From: Musa acuminata AAA Group
Taxonomy: Eukaryota > Streptophyta > Magnoliopsida > Zingiberales > Musaceae
Direction: 5' to 3'
Length of the DNA stretch: 64,000 nt
Assembly (NCBI RefSeq): GCF_036884655.1
Contig: NC_088344.1
Span: 38,223,501-38,287,500, forward strand
This document shows, piece after piece, positions 1-10,943 of this stretch; the first letter of the stretch is position 1; every line of letters starts with the position of its first letter. Below the pieces are notes generated by a model that saw only the letters and a program-made list of their open reading frames with translations, was not told the DNA's origin and searched no databases. Both the position numbers and the translations under genes were made by a program.

Positions 1-121
1 CAATAAGAATCACCTCACTACCATTTTTGCTTATTCTTTCAAGTACGGATGCCAATTGAGATGTTCTTACGCTATCTTCCTCTAAAGAACCAAAACTTAC
101 TGAACCAATCAATATGACTTT
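1..121 (-). CDS. PGK-like gene, exon 7 (cut by window edge)
   Basis: A CTTACAG acceptor at 123-122 is followed by KVILIGSVSFGSLEED and SQLASVLERISKNGSEVILI, still open at base 1. In PGK this place is occupied by TIIWNGPMGVFE followed by the phosphate-binding GGGD loop. Here WNGP is replaced by LIGS, another sign of a non-catalytic paralogue. Confidence 0.65.
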
Positions 122-2581
122 CTGTAAGATGTGAATATTTATTACGGAAGCAGATATGTACAAAATAATTCACAAAACACAAAAGAGTCAAATTATAAGG
201 CATAAAAAATAAATTTTAAGCAATAAGATATAAAAGCTAGGTTAAGAAGCACTACTACTATAAGGAAAAAACTAAACAAAGAAAAATATCCACTCAAGTT
301 TAACAATTAGGGTTCATAGGATAAAAAAGAAACCTTGCTTGAAATTTTGAATAATAGCGCCATCAAGCATCACAAAAATATCCATCTTTCGCAATGTAGA
401 TGTCTTTTCCAATTAGCAATACTATAAATTTCATCCGTATAACTAAGTAGCTAGACATTTTCAGTATGCTAAAATGTCAATTCTGTAAGTATTTGAGCAA
501 CTTTGCTGATCAAGTTTCTCATGATCTACTTAAGTCATTATATATAAAGCTTTGTTATGTTTACCCATCTAAAAAGGTCAGGTTTGGTTGCAATTGCATC
601 ACCCTAAAGTGACAATAGTCATAGTATCTTTGGCTACTTTCTAAGTCACCACTCACCCACTATAAACCTGAAAATCTTCTTCTTTGTGCAAGCCATATTT
701 TTTGCATAGCATTCTATCAGCTCAGCATTATTTTGATTACCTAATTGGTTACTTATCATTTTTAAAGTCCTCATTCATCAATATCAGCTAAAGATCACAA
801 ATCAACCAGGAAACCCTCTAAGTTTGTTAAGTAATTCCCAAACAAAGATAACATAAGCAAAAGATGGACTTGCATTAAATAATCTATAGTTGGTTCATTG
901 TTACTCTAAAAGCAAGTTCAAATCACATAAAATGACAAAAATTACACCATAATTCAATGAACAAGGTACAGTTCAAATATCAAGGCATTAACAATATTGT
1001 ATAAGATAGCTAGTTCTGAAAAGAATGCTAGGACATGGAAATGACAGAGAACAAATACTGGGTTGGCTGGTCAAATCTTCTTAATTATCTAAAAAATCAA
1101 ATCACTAAACCACGAAAAAAAATAATACTTACATGTCAAGGACATGCATTAACCAGATAACTTTTGCAAAACACATCTAAGTCAACTGCCTTGTGTTAAT
1201 ACGACAAGTTGTCACTAATCTTGTGATGCTCTCTATGATAGATACAATATTGAATGAACATCCCATATTTTCAAATAAAAACATAATGTGCAGTGTATAC
1301 GCCATGAAAGTTAGTTCATCTCCATTTGGTTTGCTTAAGCACCAAACTCAACATTTTCAATCAAAAAGTAAAAATCACAATAATCAGAAATTTAAAAGAA
1401 GACTACAGAAAATAGAACCACAACAACAAAAAAAATACTAGAGTTAAAATTGTTTGATTGATTTCTAATAAATTGAATTAAAAGTTCAAGTTTGTGAAAG
1501 ATAAAGAAAGATAAGCAATACCAAATTGAGAAAGTATTTACCCAACCAAACATCATTGTAGCAGGTAATGAAGCCAAAATTGATCGATTCAAATGCAAGG
1601 ATTCAAATGCAAGAGAGCAGTCCCTGACACCTTTTGTTTTTATTTTTTTGCAATCTAAAACAGCCAACAGCTTTGAACAACTGTTATAAGCTGTTAAAAT
1701 TTTAAAAAATAAAAAATTAAAACAACTAGTTTCAAACCAGATCGAGCAAAATCACTCGGTCCACGTGCCAGAACCAATTCAGATGAGTTAATACTAATCA
1801 GTACATATTGGTCTGATAAGTTATTTGGACCTCGAGACTAAAAATGATCATACAAAACTGCTAAGAGGAAAAATGCTAACTTGATCTAGTATTTTAGCTT
1901 AAACTGAACTATGTCTTGATACATTTATATACTCCACCAAAACTCAGTCTGCTAAAGTAACTACACTTGCAACATGATGATCACTAACAGACTTAATAAG
2001 AATGAAAACATGCCAAATTAAATTTCATTCTCAATAAAATTGTAGCACAACCTATCTCAGAGTTGATGCAGCTGTCCAAGGAGAAATCAAGCATATCGAC
2101 TATGATAGTTCTTTTTTACTTCAGTGTTTTGCAACTAAGATGTTAAATCTGATCATTATGCTGGCATGGACCACTGATTGGATACATTAGTGCTGTAATC
2201 AGTGATTGAAACTAGGGAATATTAAAATGATATTTTTAAGTAGATATTCATGATCTTCTATTATATAAAGAACTTAGTGATGACTTTTATGATAAAAAAC
2301 GGGGGACAACAAGCAATACCATCCAATAAACAATTTTTTTCTATTAGTTGATCTTCCATAGCTGCATGTACTTGACCATTTTTATCTATAGAAGAAACAG
2401 AAGAAAAATATAATTATCATAATGGCTTAATGGACATTCTGAGATGCATTTGTCACTTGGTTTTGAACCGGTTATGGCTTAGATGTTAATGAAAGACAAA
2501 GAGTACCTTATAAAACACAAACATTTAACCTCAATTAGATTTCAAACATGGCACAGAAAGTAAATTATGATGCCACAGACC
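122..2581 (-). other. Intron 6 of the PGK-like gene
   Basis: This AT-rich interval lies between exons 6 and 7. I found no exon that keeps phase and no clear transposon ends. Short exon-like stretches at about 2390-2322 and 412-334 have splice-like borders but the wrong phase. Confidence 0.5.
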
Positions 2582-2649
2582 TTGCATGTTGAGAGCATAG
2601 AAGAGGTTTCTTTCATTGAAACTGGCCCTAGATCCACAGGCACCCAACC
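2582..2649 (-). CDS. PGK-like gene, exon 6
   Basis: A 68-bp exon between an ATTCAG acceptor and a CAAG/GTCTGT donor. With the split Gly codon it reads GWVPVDLGPVSMKETSSML. This matches the PGK segment GWMGLDIGPDSI that precedes the last core strand. Phase 1 in and phase 0 out agree with both neighbouring exons. Confidence 0.7.
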
Positions 2650-3364
2650 TGAATATTAAAGATAATCAGTAAAATGTCTCACTGTTTAGGTTAGAAATGC
2701 CTACACTATGAAGATCCAGTTACATATGTTTCACAATCTTTTAATGCATTAGATCATCAAGGGATCATTTGGAAAGATGTAAGTGGAGCTATAACCAGTA
2801 ATGATAGCCAGGTTAGGTTCAGCCACCAGTTATCCTAGACCCACAGACGTGGTATAGGCAACAAGTAGGAAATTGGACTTGGACCCTCTCCTTTCAACAA
2901 TAAGGGGACCAGGACCAAGTTGAGTACAAAAGGGCAAGTCCAAAATGGATCTTGATATGTTCAAGTGATGAGAGAAAAGTGATAGAACACATATAATTTG
3001 TGACACGATTAATTAGGATTCTAATCAAAGCTTGTACCAAGTCCATGTTATAAAATTTAACAAATTCATAAAAAAGATTTAAGAAGTTTCACTAGAAAAA
3101 ACTAAAATGAAAGAAAGAAACAAACAAAGAAGAGGTTGTGGCTTATGAAAAAAAAAGAAAAAAATTTAAGAAATAATAATACATAAAATAAATAAATAGG
3201 CAAGCATTAGCATGCTTTCCAGGACTCAGATAAGCCAAAATGAAAGTGTGAACTACAAATGGAAAGTAAAGGGAAAGATTAAAAGGACAAAGGTTCAAAA
3301 GGGCCAATCCAAGCTTAAAAATTAATTTTCACATGATTTTACAAGTACAATTCATCATACTAAC

Positions 3365-3650
3365 CTGCCAAGATTTCATTATAAGCGTATATCTCCACCA
3401 GCTCAGGCTTGCCAACTTTGACACACACAAAATCTTTCTGAAAATAAATTGGAATCTTTCTTTGTTGTGTAAGTTTGATCAGTTCTAGTGCTTCTTTAAC
3501 AGCATCATGTTCCACTAAGTGGGTAGGTACCGAAAGTCCGAAACCATTCATTATCTGAAATGCTAGCTTTCCAATGAAAATCACTCCATCACATGTAGAA
3601 GCTAAAACATGCAATGTATTAGCTTTTTTCAGGAAATTACTCCCTCCAAT
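3365..3650 (-). CDS. PGK-like gene, exon 5
   Basis: The acceptor is TTGCAG (3652-3651) and the donor GGCAG/GTTAG at 3365. The exon encodes IGGSNFLKKANTLHVLA, CDGVIFIGKLAFQIMNGFG and VEHDAVKEALELIKL, then EIYAYNEILAG. It corresponds to the PGK region running from the GGSKV motif through the LLLGGGM segment to the start of the C-domain. The PGK lysine of GGSKV is not in the same place (GGSNFLKK). It joins exon 4 in phase 0 and exon 6 in phase 1. Confidence 0.75.
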
Positions 3651-4030
3651 CTGCAACATATTTAGCTCCCATCAGAAGGAAACAGCATGCAGAATGCCAA
3701 AAATTTAGAATAAAAAAAACAAGAAAATCTTGGCAATGAAACTTTTATTTTAAATCAATTATCTAAAACATGGAATCAGACTATGATTCAAATGCAATAA
3801 AAGCAGAACGTATCTAGTTAGCACCAGTTTGGCAACATGTTGCTCCAACTCAAAAGGTTTGCATAGAATGAAGAGATCGGTAACAGTCCATAATAGTGCT
3901 CCAACGATCAAAATGACCGTTGGAATATTTTCTCATAGGTTTTTAAACCCATACTCCCCCATATTTCACTCCATTTCACTCTCATAGACATCGTATTATG
4001 GAGAATCATACGGTCAACAACAGTACGACA

Positions 4031-4884
4031 TAATGATTTCAATAGGCGCTCGAGCGAGGTGAGGCCCGAGCGCCTCGCTTCATGTCCAAGCGCCTCGCTT
4101 CAAAGAGGAGCTGCCTGGGCGCTCGCCCGAGACCAGGCGCTTCAAGTGTGCCCTTGGGCTAAACCAGGCGACCAAACTAAATTTTTAGGTCTAGTTGGTT
4201 TTCGATGCTTTAGTTGGTTTAATCGAACCAACTAAATCATTGATATTAGGCCCCCTCTCACGATTTCCCCGACTTCCCCAACCCTAACACTCGTGATCGC
4301 AATTTCTTCGTTGTTGCTTCTCTCTACTGTCGCTACTCGCCGACTGCTCGTCGCTGCTGTCATCGCTCACCGCTCTCGTTGTCGCTCCTCGCTCCCGCTG
4401 CTGCTCGCAGCTCCCACTCCCGCTATCACTCGCCAATCCCGCTGTCACCGACGCTCGCCGCTCCCGCTCCAACTACGGCTGTCGCCTGCTACCACTGCCG
4501 TTGCCTCAACAACCTCGATCTTCTCACACTCTTCTCACTATACTGTTAACAGTATATTGCTACCTGTATACTAATAATCTTATTTTTTATTTATTAGATT
4601 AATAATATATTATTTTGATTTTAATACTTTTAATTTTTATTTATTTAATAGTATATTTTTTATTTAAAATTAAAAAAATATACTATTATGATTTATTTAT
4701 TTAATGTGATTTTATACCTGATTTTCTTAATTTAATAGTATTTTTTTATTTAAATAATTATATTTATTAATTATATTATATATTTTTATATTTTAGCGCC
4801 TCGCTTCGCTCGGGCGAGTGCCTAGCATGTCGGGCGTTTTTGGACCTTGGCGCCTTTTGACGCCTAGCGCTTTTTAAATCACTA
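4031..4884. mobile_element. hAT-like miniature element, family A (854 bp), inside the hAT-B relic
   Basis: The termini are TAATGATTTCAATAGGCGCT and the reverse complement of AGCGCTTTTTAAATCACTA, decayed forms of the CAGTGATTTAAAAA inverted repeat seen in intact relatives at 10324 and 41212. GC-rich subterminal blocks (GCGCCTCGCTTC) flank an AT-rich core and a CGC/CTG-rich tract. The left flank is GTACGACA. The right flank is GTAC followed by AGTG, which fits an 8-bp duplication that lost three bases. The empty site would restore the transposase-tail reading of the host element. Confidence 0.7.
4539..4556. repeat. Perfect 18-bp palindrome in hAT-A element
   Basis: TATACTGTTAACAGTATA reads the same on both strands. 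The identical 18-mer occurs in the other two family-A elements (10469-10486 and 41549-41566), so it is a conserved internal feature of the family. Confidence 0.9.
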
Positions 4885-5075
4885 GTACAGTGATAGTTGG
4901 TCATACTTCTCCGAGCAACAATATGATACAAAGCAGCAGATCAGTAGCGAAAGTAGAAGCTCTAACATTTACCAATATATGCCTTAGGAGCCGCCTCGAA
5001 CAAATGTGATTTATCATGATTAACCTACAATCATCACCACATTGATGCACCAATGGCATACGGTGTATATTTTAG

Positions 5076-6296
5076 CTGAAATCCTTACTTCTATTGAGAA
5101 GCACATTATTATTTCGAAATCCTATATGCTCTTATCCCAAAATAATTTGTATACATAAATCTGTCATGTAACGTTTATGTTTAAATCATATTGTTTCGTA
5201 CAAGCACATACATATTTCGTTGTTTCACATGTGCTTTCTGATATATGCAAGTTTTATTGTTCACATATCCTTTTGTACTTTGGTGGCTATGGGATTGTCT
5301 AGACCTTTGCTAGAAATGGTAAAGGGTACCTGCTTAGATCCCATGATGCATTGTCAGCCCCTTCTGACTTCACCCACACGTGAGTGGATTGAGCTCCCAA
5401 ATGTGGGAGACTTCTGTCAGGTGGTCATCCAGAAATGGATAGACTATATTCTGTTCAAGATCCGATTGCACCCTCTGTGTTTTTGATAAGATATCCAAAG
5501 CATTGCTTATGTGTTTATATGTGCGCTTTGGATGAAAATAAAATGAATGTAACGTCATTGATATGTTGCAAAATGTTTCATATGCCTTTGATATACTTCG
5601 AAACATTTTAAACGCCATTGATATGCTCCGAAACATTTCATACGTCATTGATATGCTCCGAAATGTTTCGTATGCCTTTGATATCCTCCGAAACATTTTA
5701 TACGCCATTGATATGCTCCAAAATGTTTCATATGCTTTTATATGCTCCGAAACATTCCATATGTCATTGATATGCTTCGTAATGTTTCATAGGTTGTTGA
5801 TATACTTTGAAACACTTCTTACGTTATTGATATGCTCCAATTATTCTTTACTCCATTTGTTATGAATCAAATATGTTTTGAATAAAATGACATTTGTGAT
5901 TCTGTATCTAATGAGTTAATATCCATGAATTCTTGTATCTCTGACTTGTATTTTGATACAAAGTTTGTTTGAAACTACCATTTCTTATTCTGGATATGTA
6001 GCTCACTCCGTTGCTATATAACCCTTTTTCATGTTAGCTTGTCACTCACTGAAATGTTATAATTGAGCTGAGACAGTGGAAATCTATTTAGATTATGGGC
6101 AAGTCTTTGTTGGTTGTGATGTTATTGTTATATAAATGTATTTTGTATGTAATGAAATGTTGCTGACAAATTTGAATTGATATATCGTGTAGAAGTTTTA
6201 AAAAGACCTCTCTCGTTTGGGAATTATTGGAATGTTTAGTCTATAATAATATGAACTTGTAGAAATGGTTGGAGTTCTGATTGTATAAATTATTAT
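5076..6296 (+). mobile_element. LTR-like insertion within the hAT-B relic, related to the LTR at 13140-13620
   Basis: This 1.2-kb block interrupts the transposase tail exactly between GGTGTAT and CAATACAC, which are contiguous in the relative at 6868-8264. Its right part (CTCACTCCGTTGCTATATAA, then CTTGTCACTC, GAGCTGAG, GTATAAATT) matches the reverse complement of 13535-13330. That sequence adjoins the LTR-junction satellite. I therefore read it as an LTR or LTR piece of the same retrotransposon family, + orientation. No clean TG...CA ends or target duplication were identified. Confidence 0.45.
5557..5840. repeat. 30-bp minisatellite, about 9.5 copies
   Basis: The diverged unit ATTGATATGCTCCGAAACAT plus ten more bases repeats every 30 bp (a few units are 29 or 31). 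Because 30 is a multiple of three, the tract stays open in several frames on both strands and produces repetitive reading frames (such as ..RNISYVID.. or ..MTYEMFRSIS..). These are not evidence of a gene. Confidence 0.85.
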
Positions 6297-6867
6297 GCTC
6301 AATACACTAAGTCGTGGGATAAATTTCATTATTATGTTCAACAAACATATCATATTAATATGCAGATGTATAGGATCGAGGACTCGATCCACCATCAATG
6401 GAGGCCTACCATTCATTTTGGTGGTAGAATCAGCAATTAGATATATCTATATATGTGATTATTTAATTCATTTGAATTTTAAAGTTTATATTATAATAAA
6501 ATAATCTAATAATTCAAATAATTTTTCTGTAGATATTTTAATATTTACAAAAGGACAATACGTAACGGACAAAAATATGAACCTTGCACAAGGTTATTCC
6601 TCAAAGTCCGAAAAAGATTTATGATACTATTCTTACCTAATTTATATTGATTTTGCTAAATTTATACTATTACTATATTTATTTCTAACTTAAAAATCCT
6701 ATCATAACTTTTTTTTTATTTTCAAGTATTTTTAGAGGATTTTATGCCTAAATTAGGTTTACCGCTTGATATGCCTTGGTGTACCGCCCAATATACTGTA
6801 CTGTACCATACCGAGCAAAGTTCGAAACTCCGGTATGATACAAAATTTCATTCATTGTTATATAAAC

Positions 6868-8264
6868 CAAGGTTCGCCGAACCGTACCGTACCGGCGTTT
6901 CGACGCTGGCTCGGTACGGTACGGTACGGCGTACCGAGCGGTATACCGAGGTGTACCGCTCGATACACCTGATTTTACCGATTTATCCCTCCGAAAATAT
7001 CTGAAAATTAAAAAAAAAGCTAGGATAGAGTTTTCAAGTTATAAATAAATATAGTAATAGTATAAGTTTATCAAAATGAATGTAAATTAGGTAAAAATAG
7101 CATCACATATCTTTTTCGGGATTTGAGGTAGTCTTGTTCGAGGTTCGTATTTCAGCTCGTTATAGATTGAAATATCTATAGAAAAATCAGTTGAATTGTT
7201 AGACTATTTTGTTACAATATAAACTCTAAAATTCAAATGAATTAAATAATCATATATCTAGATATATCTGATTGTTAATTCTACCACCAAAACGAACGAC
7301 GGGCCTCCACAGGTGGTGGATCGGGGTCTTCGATCCGATACATATCAATATGATACGTTTGTTGGACCCAATCATGAAATTGATCCCATGACATAGTGTA
7401 TTGATACACCGTATGCCATTGATGCATCAATGTGGTACTGATCGTAGATTGATCGTCATAAATCATATTTGTCCGAGGCAACTCTTGAGGCATATATTGG
7501 TGTTGTTCTGTATCATGCTGTTGCTCAGAGAAGGATGACCAACTATCACCATACTGTTGTTGCCCATATGATTCTTCATAATACGATGGCTGTGAATACG
7601 ATGAGTCTCTTTCTGTGTCTATATCATGTATGCTCTGTCGCATTTGTTCATATTCATCCACTGCCTTCCCCTTCCCCTTCTCCTTCCCCTTCCGTGCATA
7701 AACTTGACCAGTACCTTGTCGAGTTCCATGATCTGAATCTTGAGTGGTATGTGTAAAATATTGCTCCTCAGTCCATTCACCACCCTCAAGTTGTGCAGAC
7801 GAGACCAACGACTGCCCGATATCACCGCCATCATCTGTTGAGGCACTGCTGTCCGTGTTGCTGTCATGTCTCTGGACCGAACGAGAAAGAGAATGTGATT
7901 GTGAAGGTGTCTCGTCGCCCGACTCGATTCTTTCCAACGATGCAACTGATGCTACTGCCTTCCCCTTTGCCTTTGCATGTTGGGCAGACGAGTGTGACCG
8001 TTGGGTATCGGTAGTTCCTCGAGCACTGCTACAGTGTGGTAACGGTCGATTTCGACCGTTACCGAGTGGTATCGGGCGGTAACGGTCGAAATCGACCGTT
8101 ACCGAATGGTACCGGGCGATAACGGTTAAAATTTCGACCGTTACCGCCCGATACAGGCTTTTTTTGGTGTACCGCCCGGTAGAGGGCGGTCCGCGTACCG
8201 GTCGCCTCTCGGACCGGTACGTACCGCCCGTACCGGGCGGTACACATCGGTATGGCAAACCTTG
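6868..8264 (-). mobile_element. hAT family-B non-autonomous element (1397 bp) with exact 8-bp target duplication
   Basis: Target duplication ATATAAAC is present at 6860-6867 and 8265-8272. The termini are inverted: CAAGGTTCGCCGAACCG on the left, and the reverse complement of the right end reads CAAGGTTTGCCATACCG. Both ends are packed with GGTACGG/ACCGTACC motifs. The right end also carries repeated hairpin-forming CGGTAACGGTCGAAATCGAC blocks. Inside, on the minus strand, only the acidic Ser/Gln-rich C-terminal tail of a transposase remains (7281-8028). The DUF659 and dimerisation regions present in the relative at 45228-47600 are missing. This is an internally deleted derivative that would need a transposase supplied in trans. 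Confidence 0.85.
7281..8028 (-). pseudogene. hAT transposase C-terminal tail relic
   Basis: An open frame runs from the element's 5' terminus to a TAG at 7283-7281. From about 8028 it matches the tail of the copy at 45228-47600 (KAKGKAV, LERIES/LERIEL, SSASTDDG). It continues through YGQQQYGDSWSSFSEQQ and MHQWHTVYQYTMSWDQFHDW to end PPPVEARRSFWW. Rich in Ser, Gln, Asp and Glu, with no catalytic residues. The N-terminal portion of the 325-codon frame (8258-8030) is translated terminal repeat and is not protein homology. The tail was probably kept when the catalytic centre was deleted. Confidence 0.6.
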
Positions 8265-8272
8265 ATATAAAC

Positions 8273-9325
8273 TACTACTAACACTGCCCCATTAACATAG
8301 CTAGATGTTCAGGAAAAAACTACAAAGATCATGAAACCAGCGAAGAAGCAAAAGAATATATCCATCCTAGAAAGAGTTCAAGTCGAGCTCATTACTTGAT
8401 GCAAAACTCCTTAAAGTAAAGACAACTGTATATATGTTTTGACTATTTTGGAAAATTTAGATCAACATTTCAGTTCTCAAGTGATTTTAAGGTTTTGTGT
8501 CAGCATCATGCAAGTGTCTTTTATTCATAACTAGGACAAAGCAAAAATTTTATAAAATTATGGATCCGTCTTTTTTCACTTTCATCTTTCTGCTATTCTT
8601 ATTCTTTTCTTTAATTGTACCCCTATAAAACTACTTAGCATTTCCAATAGGCACAAGTTCATGCCATCACCAACTAATGCGCTATCTAGACAAAGGCTTG
8701 GGCCACAACCTAAGCTGCATGGGAGCATACTACCAACTAAAATATGAAGATAACAAAGTGAAACAAATACATAGGAAGCTAACAATTTGAGTTACAAATG
8801 CTTTTGACCTTGCTAGCAATACAACAGTTGTTATGTGGACAGGATCACTACAATAATCAAATGCCTACCATATGTCATGTACAACTTGCAGTCCATAAAA
8901 AATCTGCTAAGATTATGAGAAAGAGCTAGCAGGAAAAAACTACAGTTCACCACATTTAGCACTTCAAAGTTATTCCTAATATGTTTAGCACAAATAAAGA
9001 CATACATCTTGATGCAAATCAAAAGCAGGAACCATATCCATCAGATAATTGAATAAATGAGGCGCAGATTGATCTCCAACACCACCAATTTGAAAAAAGA
9101 AATAAAATAGTCCAAGTTTTTCATACTTCCTTCTTTAAAATCAAATTAGCATCTTGCAAAATAAATCCATTACATGCAGTACACTGTTGCACCAACTTGA
9201 ATAACAACCAAGCTCATGTTGTAATAATTTCTTATTAGGAAAAAACATCAGAAACATGTTTAAGATTATCCCTGAAGAGTTTAAATGAAAGTAGCATCAA
9301 ACAGAAATAGGATAGAAGAGGATAC
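8273..9325 (-). other. Rest of intron 4 of the PGK-like gene
   Basis: AT-rich intronic sequence between the hAT-B target duplication and exon 4. I see no exon or element ends in it. Confidence 0.5.
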
Positions 9326-9670
9326 TATTGCAACACAAGGTTGTTTTTTGGTCTCACTGATCTTCATTAGTTGCAACAATACCTCCTCAAAATGAAAACC
9401 AGCAACAGATGCATGGCAAAAGCGGGCAACACCAACAGTTGAAGCAAGAACCCTATGTGATAGTGAGAAGGCATCATTAACAAAGATGGAGACACCAGAT
9501 GACAATGTCTTGGAGAACTCGTAGGAATTTGCAACTTCTTCTTTATTATTTGTCTAAGTTGTCAAGAAGAAGGACATCTGCATTTTCCACGTTTTTCATC
9601 TTGAATTGCAAGATGGCAGAAGCATCATTTGCAGGCACAACTTTAACCTTGAGAAGCGCTGACAAGTGAT
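9326..9670 (-). pseudogene. PGK-like gene, exon 4, with a one-base frameshift
   Basis: The acceptor is GAACAG at 9672-9671 and the donor ATA/GTATCC at 9326-9324. The first half reads LSALLKVKVVPAND and then VLLLDNLD. The reading frame then meets two stops (near 9553-9548), and the rest continues one base out of frame as EEVANSYEF, FVNDAFSLSHR and CHASVAGFHFEE. Removing one A from the run near 9550 would restore a single PGK-like reading. The homology on both sides is clear and the segment between is too short for an intron, so this is a frameshift (real or technical). Confidence 0.75.
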
Positions 9671-9969
9671 CTGTTCAACGATGACATTTCAAGCAGAACA
9701 CTTAATTAAAAGACCACAGCGGAAAACCATCATCATTCAAGCAGAACTTCAATTAAAGAGACCAAATCTCTAAACTACTGAAGCAAGATAGTCTAGTGCA
9801 TATATATTAAGAAACTGTCTTTCTTCCTGTATGTCAATAAACTAATACATGATAAATTGAAAGCTAATATTAGAATGCTGCAGAGAACTAGTATGGTTAC
9901 TTAATATCTTTTCTTAAGATAACATGATAAAAGCAACAGTGTATACATTAGGTCTGAAATGCTACTAAC

Positions 9970-10237
9970 CTGCAAAGGCTTCTTTTGAAAGAAGCCTTGA
10001 AGCATTGGCCTGAGGCCAGTTGCTTACTAAAATTACTTTAGCCCCAGCATTGTATAGATACTTGATAGTTAAAATTGATCTATTTAAAGAGAGATCATCA
10101 GAAACCCTTAAATTCAGCAGAAGAGCAGAATCAAGCCGAACCATGACAACTTCTCCATAAAGTTTCTCAATGGGAAAGTTTCGAAGAGTTTGCACAGGTA
10201 ACACTGAATCTAATCTATCAATGTTGATGTCTTTATC
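9970..10237 (-). CDS. PGK-like gene, exon 3 (N-domain start)
   Basis: The exon has a TTCTTCAG acceptor and a GCAG/GTTAGT donor. It encodes VLPVQTLRNFP, then EVVMVRLDSALLL and RSILTIKYLYNAGAKVILVSN. These align with PGK's first strand (KVVMRVDFNVPL) and second strand (IKYCLDNGAKVVLMSHLGRP). The substrate-binding Asn of DFN and the HLGRP motif are absent. That argues against PGK activity but fits a structural relative. Confidence 0.75.
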
Positions 10238-10323
10238 CTGAAGAAATGGCATCAGTTATATACTTACGAAAATCATCATCTAGTAAATGAAAATGACATA
10301 TCATGATATCCAAGTATCCAACT

Positions 10324-10943
10324 CAGTGATTTAAAAAACGTTAGGCGCTAAAAGGCGCCACTGTCCAAAAACGCCCGAGGCGCTCGCCCAGGCGCTTGCC
10401 CGAGCGAAGTGAGGCGCTAAAAATTAATAATATTAAAATTAATAGTATTAAAATCAAAATAATAGTGTTATACTGTTAACAGTATATAGTATAACAGCAT
10501 ACTATATATTGTTAACAGTATACTTTCAATTTCGAAAGAGGAGAAGCGAAAGAGAAGAGAAGAGTGTAAGGGAAGACCGAGGGTGCTTAGAAAAGCGGGA
10601 GCGGGAGCGGCGACAGAGGCAACGACAGCAGCGAGCAGCTACAGCGACTGAGAGAGCAGGAGCGACGAGCAGCGACAGTGGCAGCGAGCAGCGTGAACGG
10701 TGAGCAGGGTTAGGGTTGGGGAAGTCGCACTGATATCGATGACCGAACCAGACCTAAACCATTGGTTCAGTTGCCTGGTTTAACCCAGGTGCTCACCCGA
10801 AGCTCTCGACGCCAGGCGTCGGGCGAGCGCCTATGCGGTGCCTCTTTGAAGCGAGCCACCTGGAAATGAAGCGAGGCGCTTAGGCCTCGCCTCGCCTCGC
10901 CTGAGCGCCTAGGCGAGCGCCCGAGCGCCTTTTTAAATCACTG
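10324..10943. mobile_element. hAT-like miniature element, family A (620 bp), intact ends
   Basis: The perfect 14-bp terminal inverted repeat CAGTGATTTAAAAA / TTTTTAAATCACTG is flanked by an exact 8-bp duplication, ATCCAACT (10316-10323 and 10944-10951). An 8-bp duplication and a CAGTG start are hAT hallmarks. The subterminal parts are GC-rich (GGCGCT/GCGCCT clusters), and the centre holds the shared 18-bp palindrome and an AG/GC-rich tract. No transposase. It sits in the intron between exons 2 and 3 of the PGK-like gene. Confidence 0.9.

Larger units (their letters stand above)
3853..6857 (+). mobile_element. hAT family-B relic (GGTAC-rich termini), + orientation, itself carrying two insertions
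   Basis: The left end (AAAAGGTTTGCATAG...) and the following CGGTAACAGTC and CGATCAAAATGACCGTTGG resemble the 5' end of the better-preserved relative at 6868-8264. From about 3991 the + strand reads YYGESYGQQQYD, continued after an insertion by DSWSYFSEQQYDTK (from about 4891) and NVIYH. That is the transposase tail also seen in the relative. It is then broken after GGTGTAT (5076) and resumes at CAATACACTAAG (6297). The 3' end near 6780-6857 aligns with the relative's terminus but has decayed, largely by transitions. Both ends are approximate and I saw no matching target duplication. Stops interrupt the reading, so it is dead. Confidence 0.6.

Noticed and set aside
334..412. Second exon-like segment on the minus strand before PGK-like exon 7
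   Set aside because: It would end in phase 1, whereas exon 7 starts in phase 0 and continues exon 6 directly.
1392..1667. A 91-codon minus-strand frame in the PGK-like intron
   Set aside because: No similarity to PGK or to transposon proteins, and no splice sites in the needed phase.
2322..2390. Exon-like segment on the minus strand between PGK-like exons 6 and 7
   Set aside because: It has acceptor- and donor-like borders but the wrong phase, and exons 6 and 7 already join perfectly in phase and in homology.
4284..4574. Overlapping open frames on both strands (62 and 93 codons)
   Set aside because: Same low-complexity tract of a family-A element. No homology.
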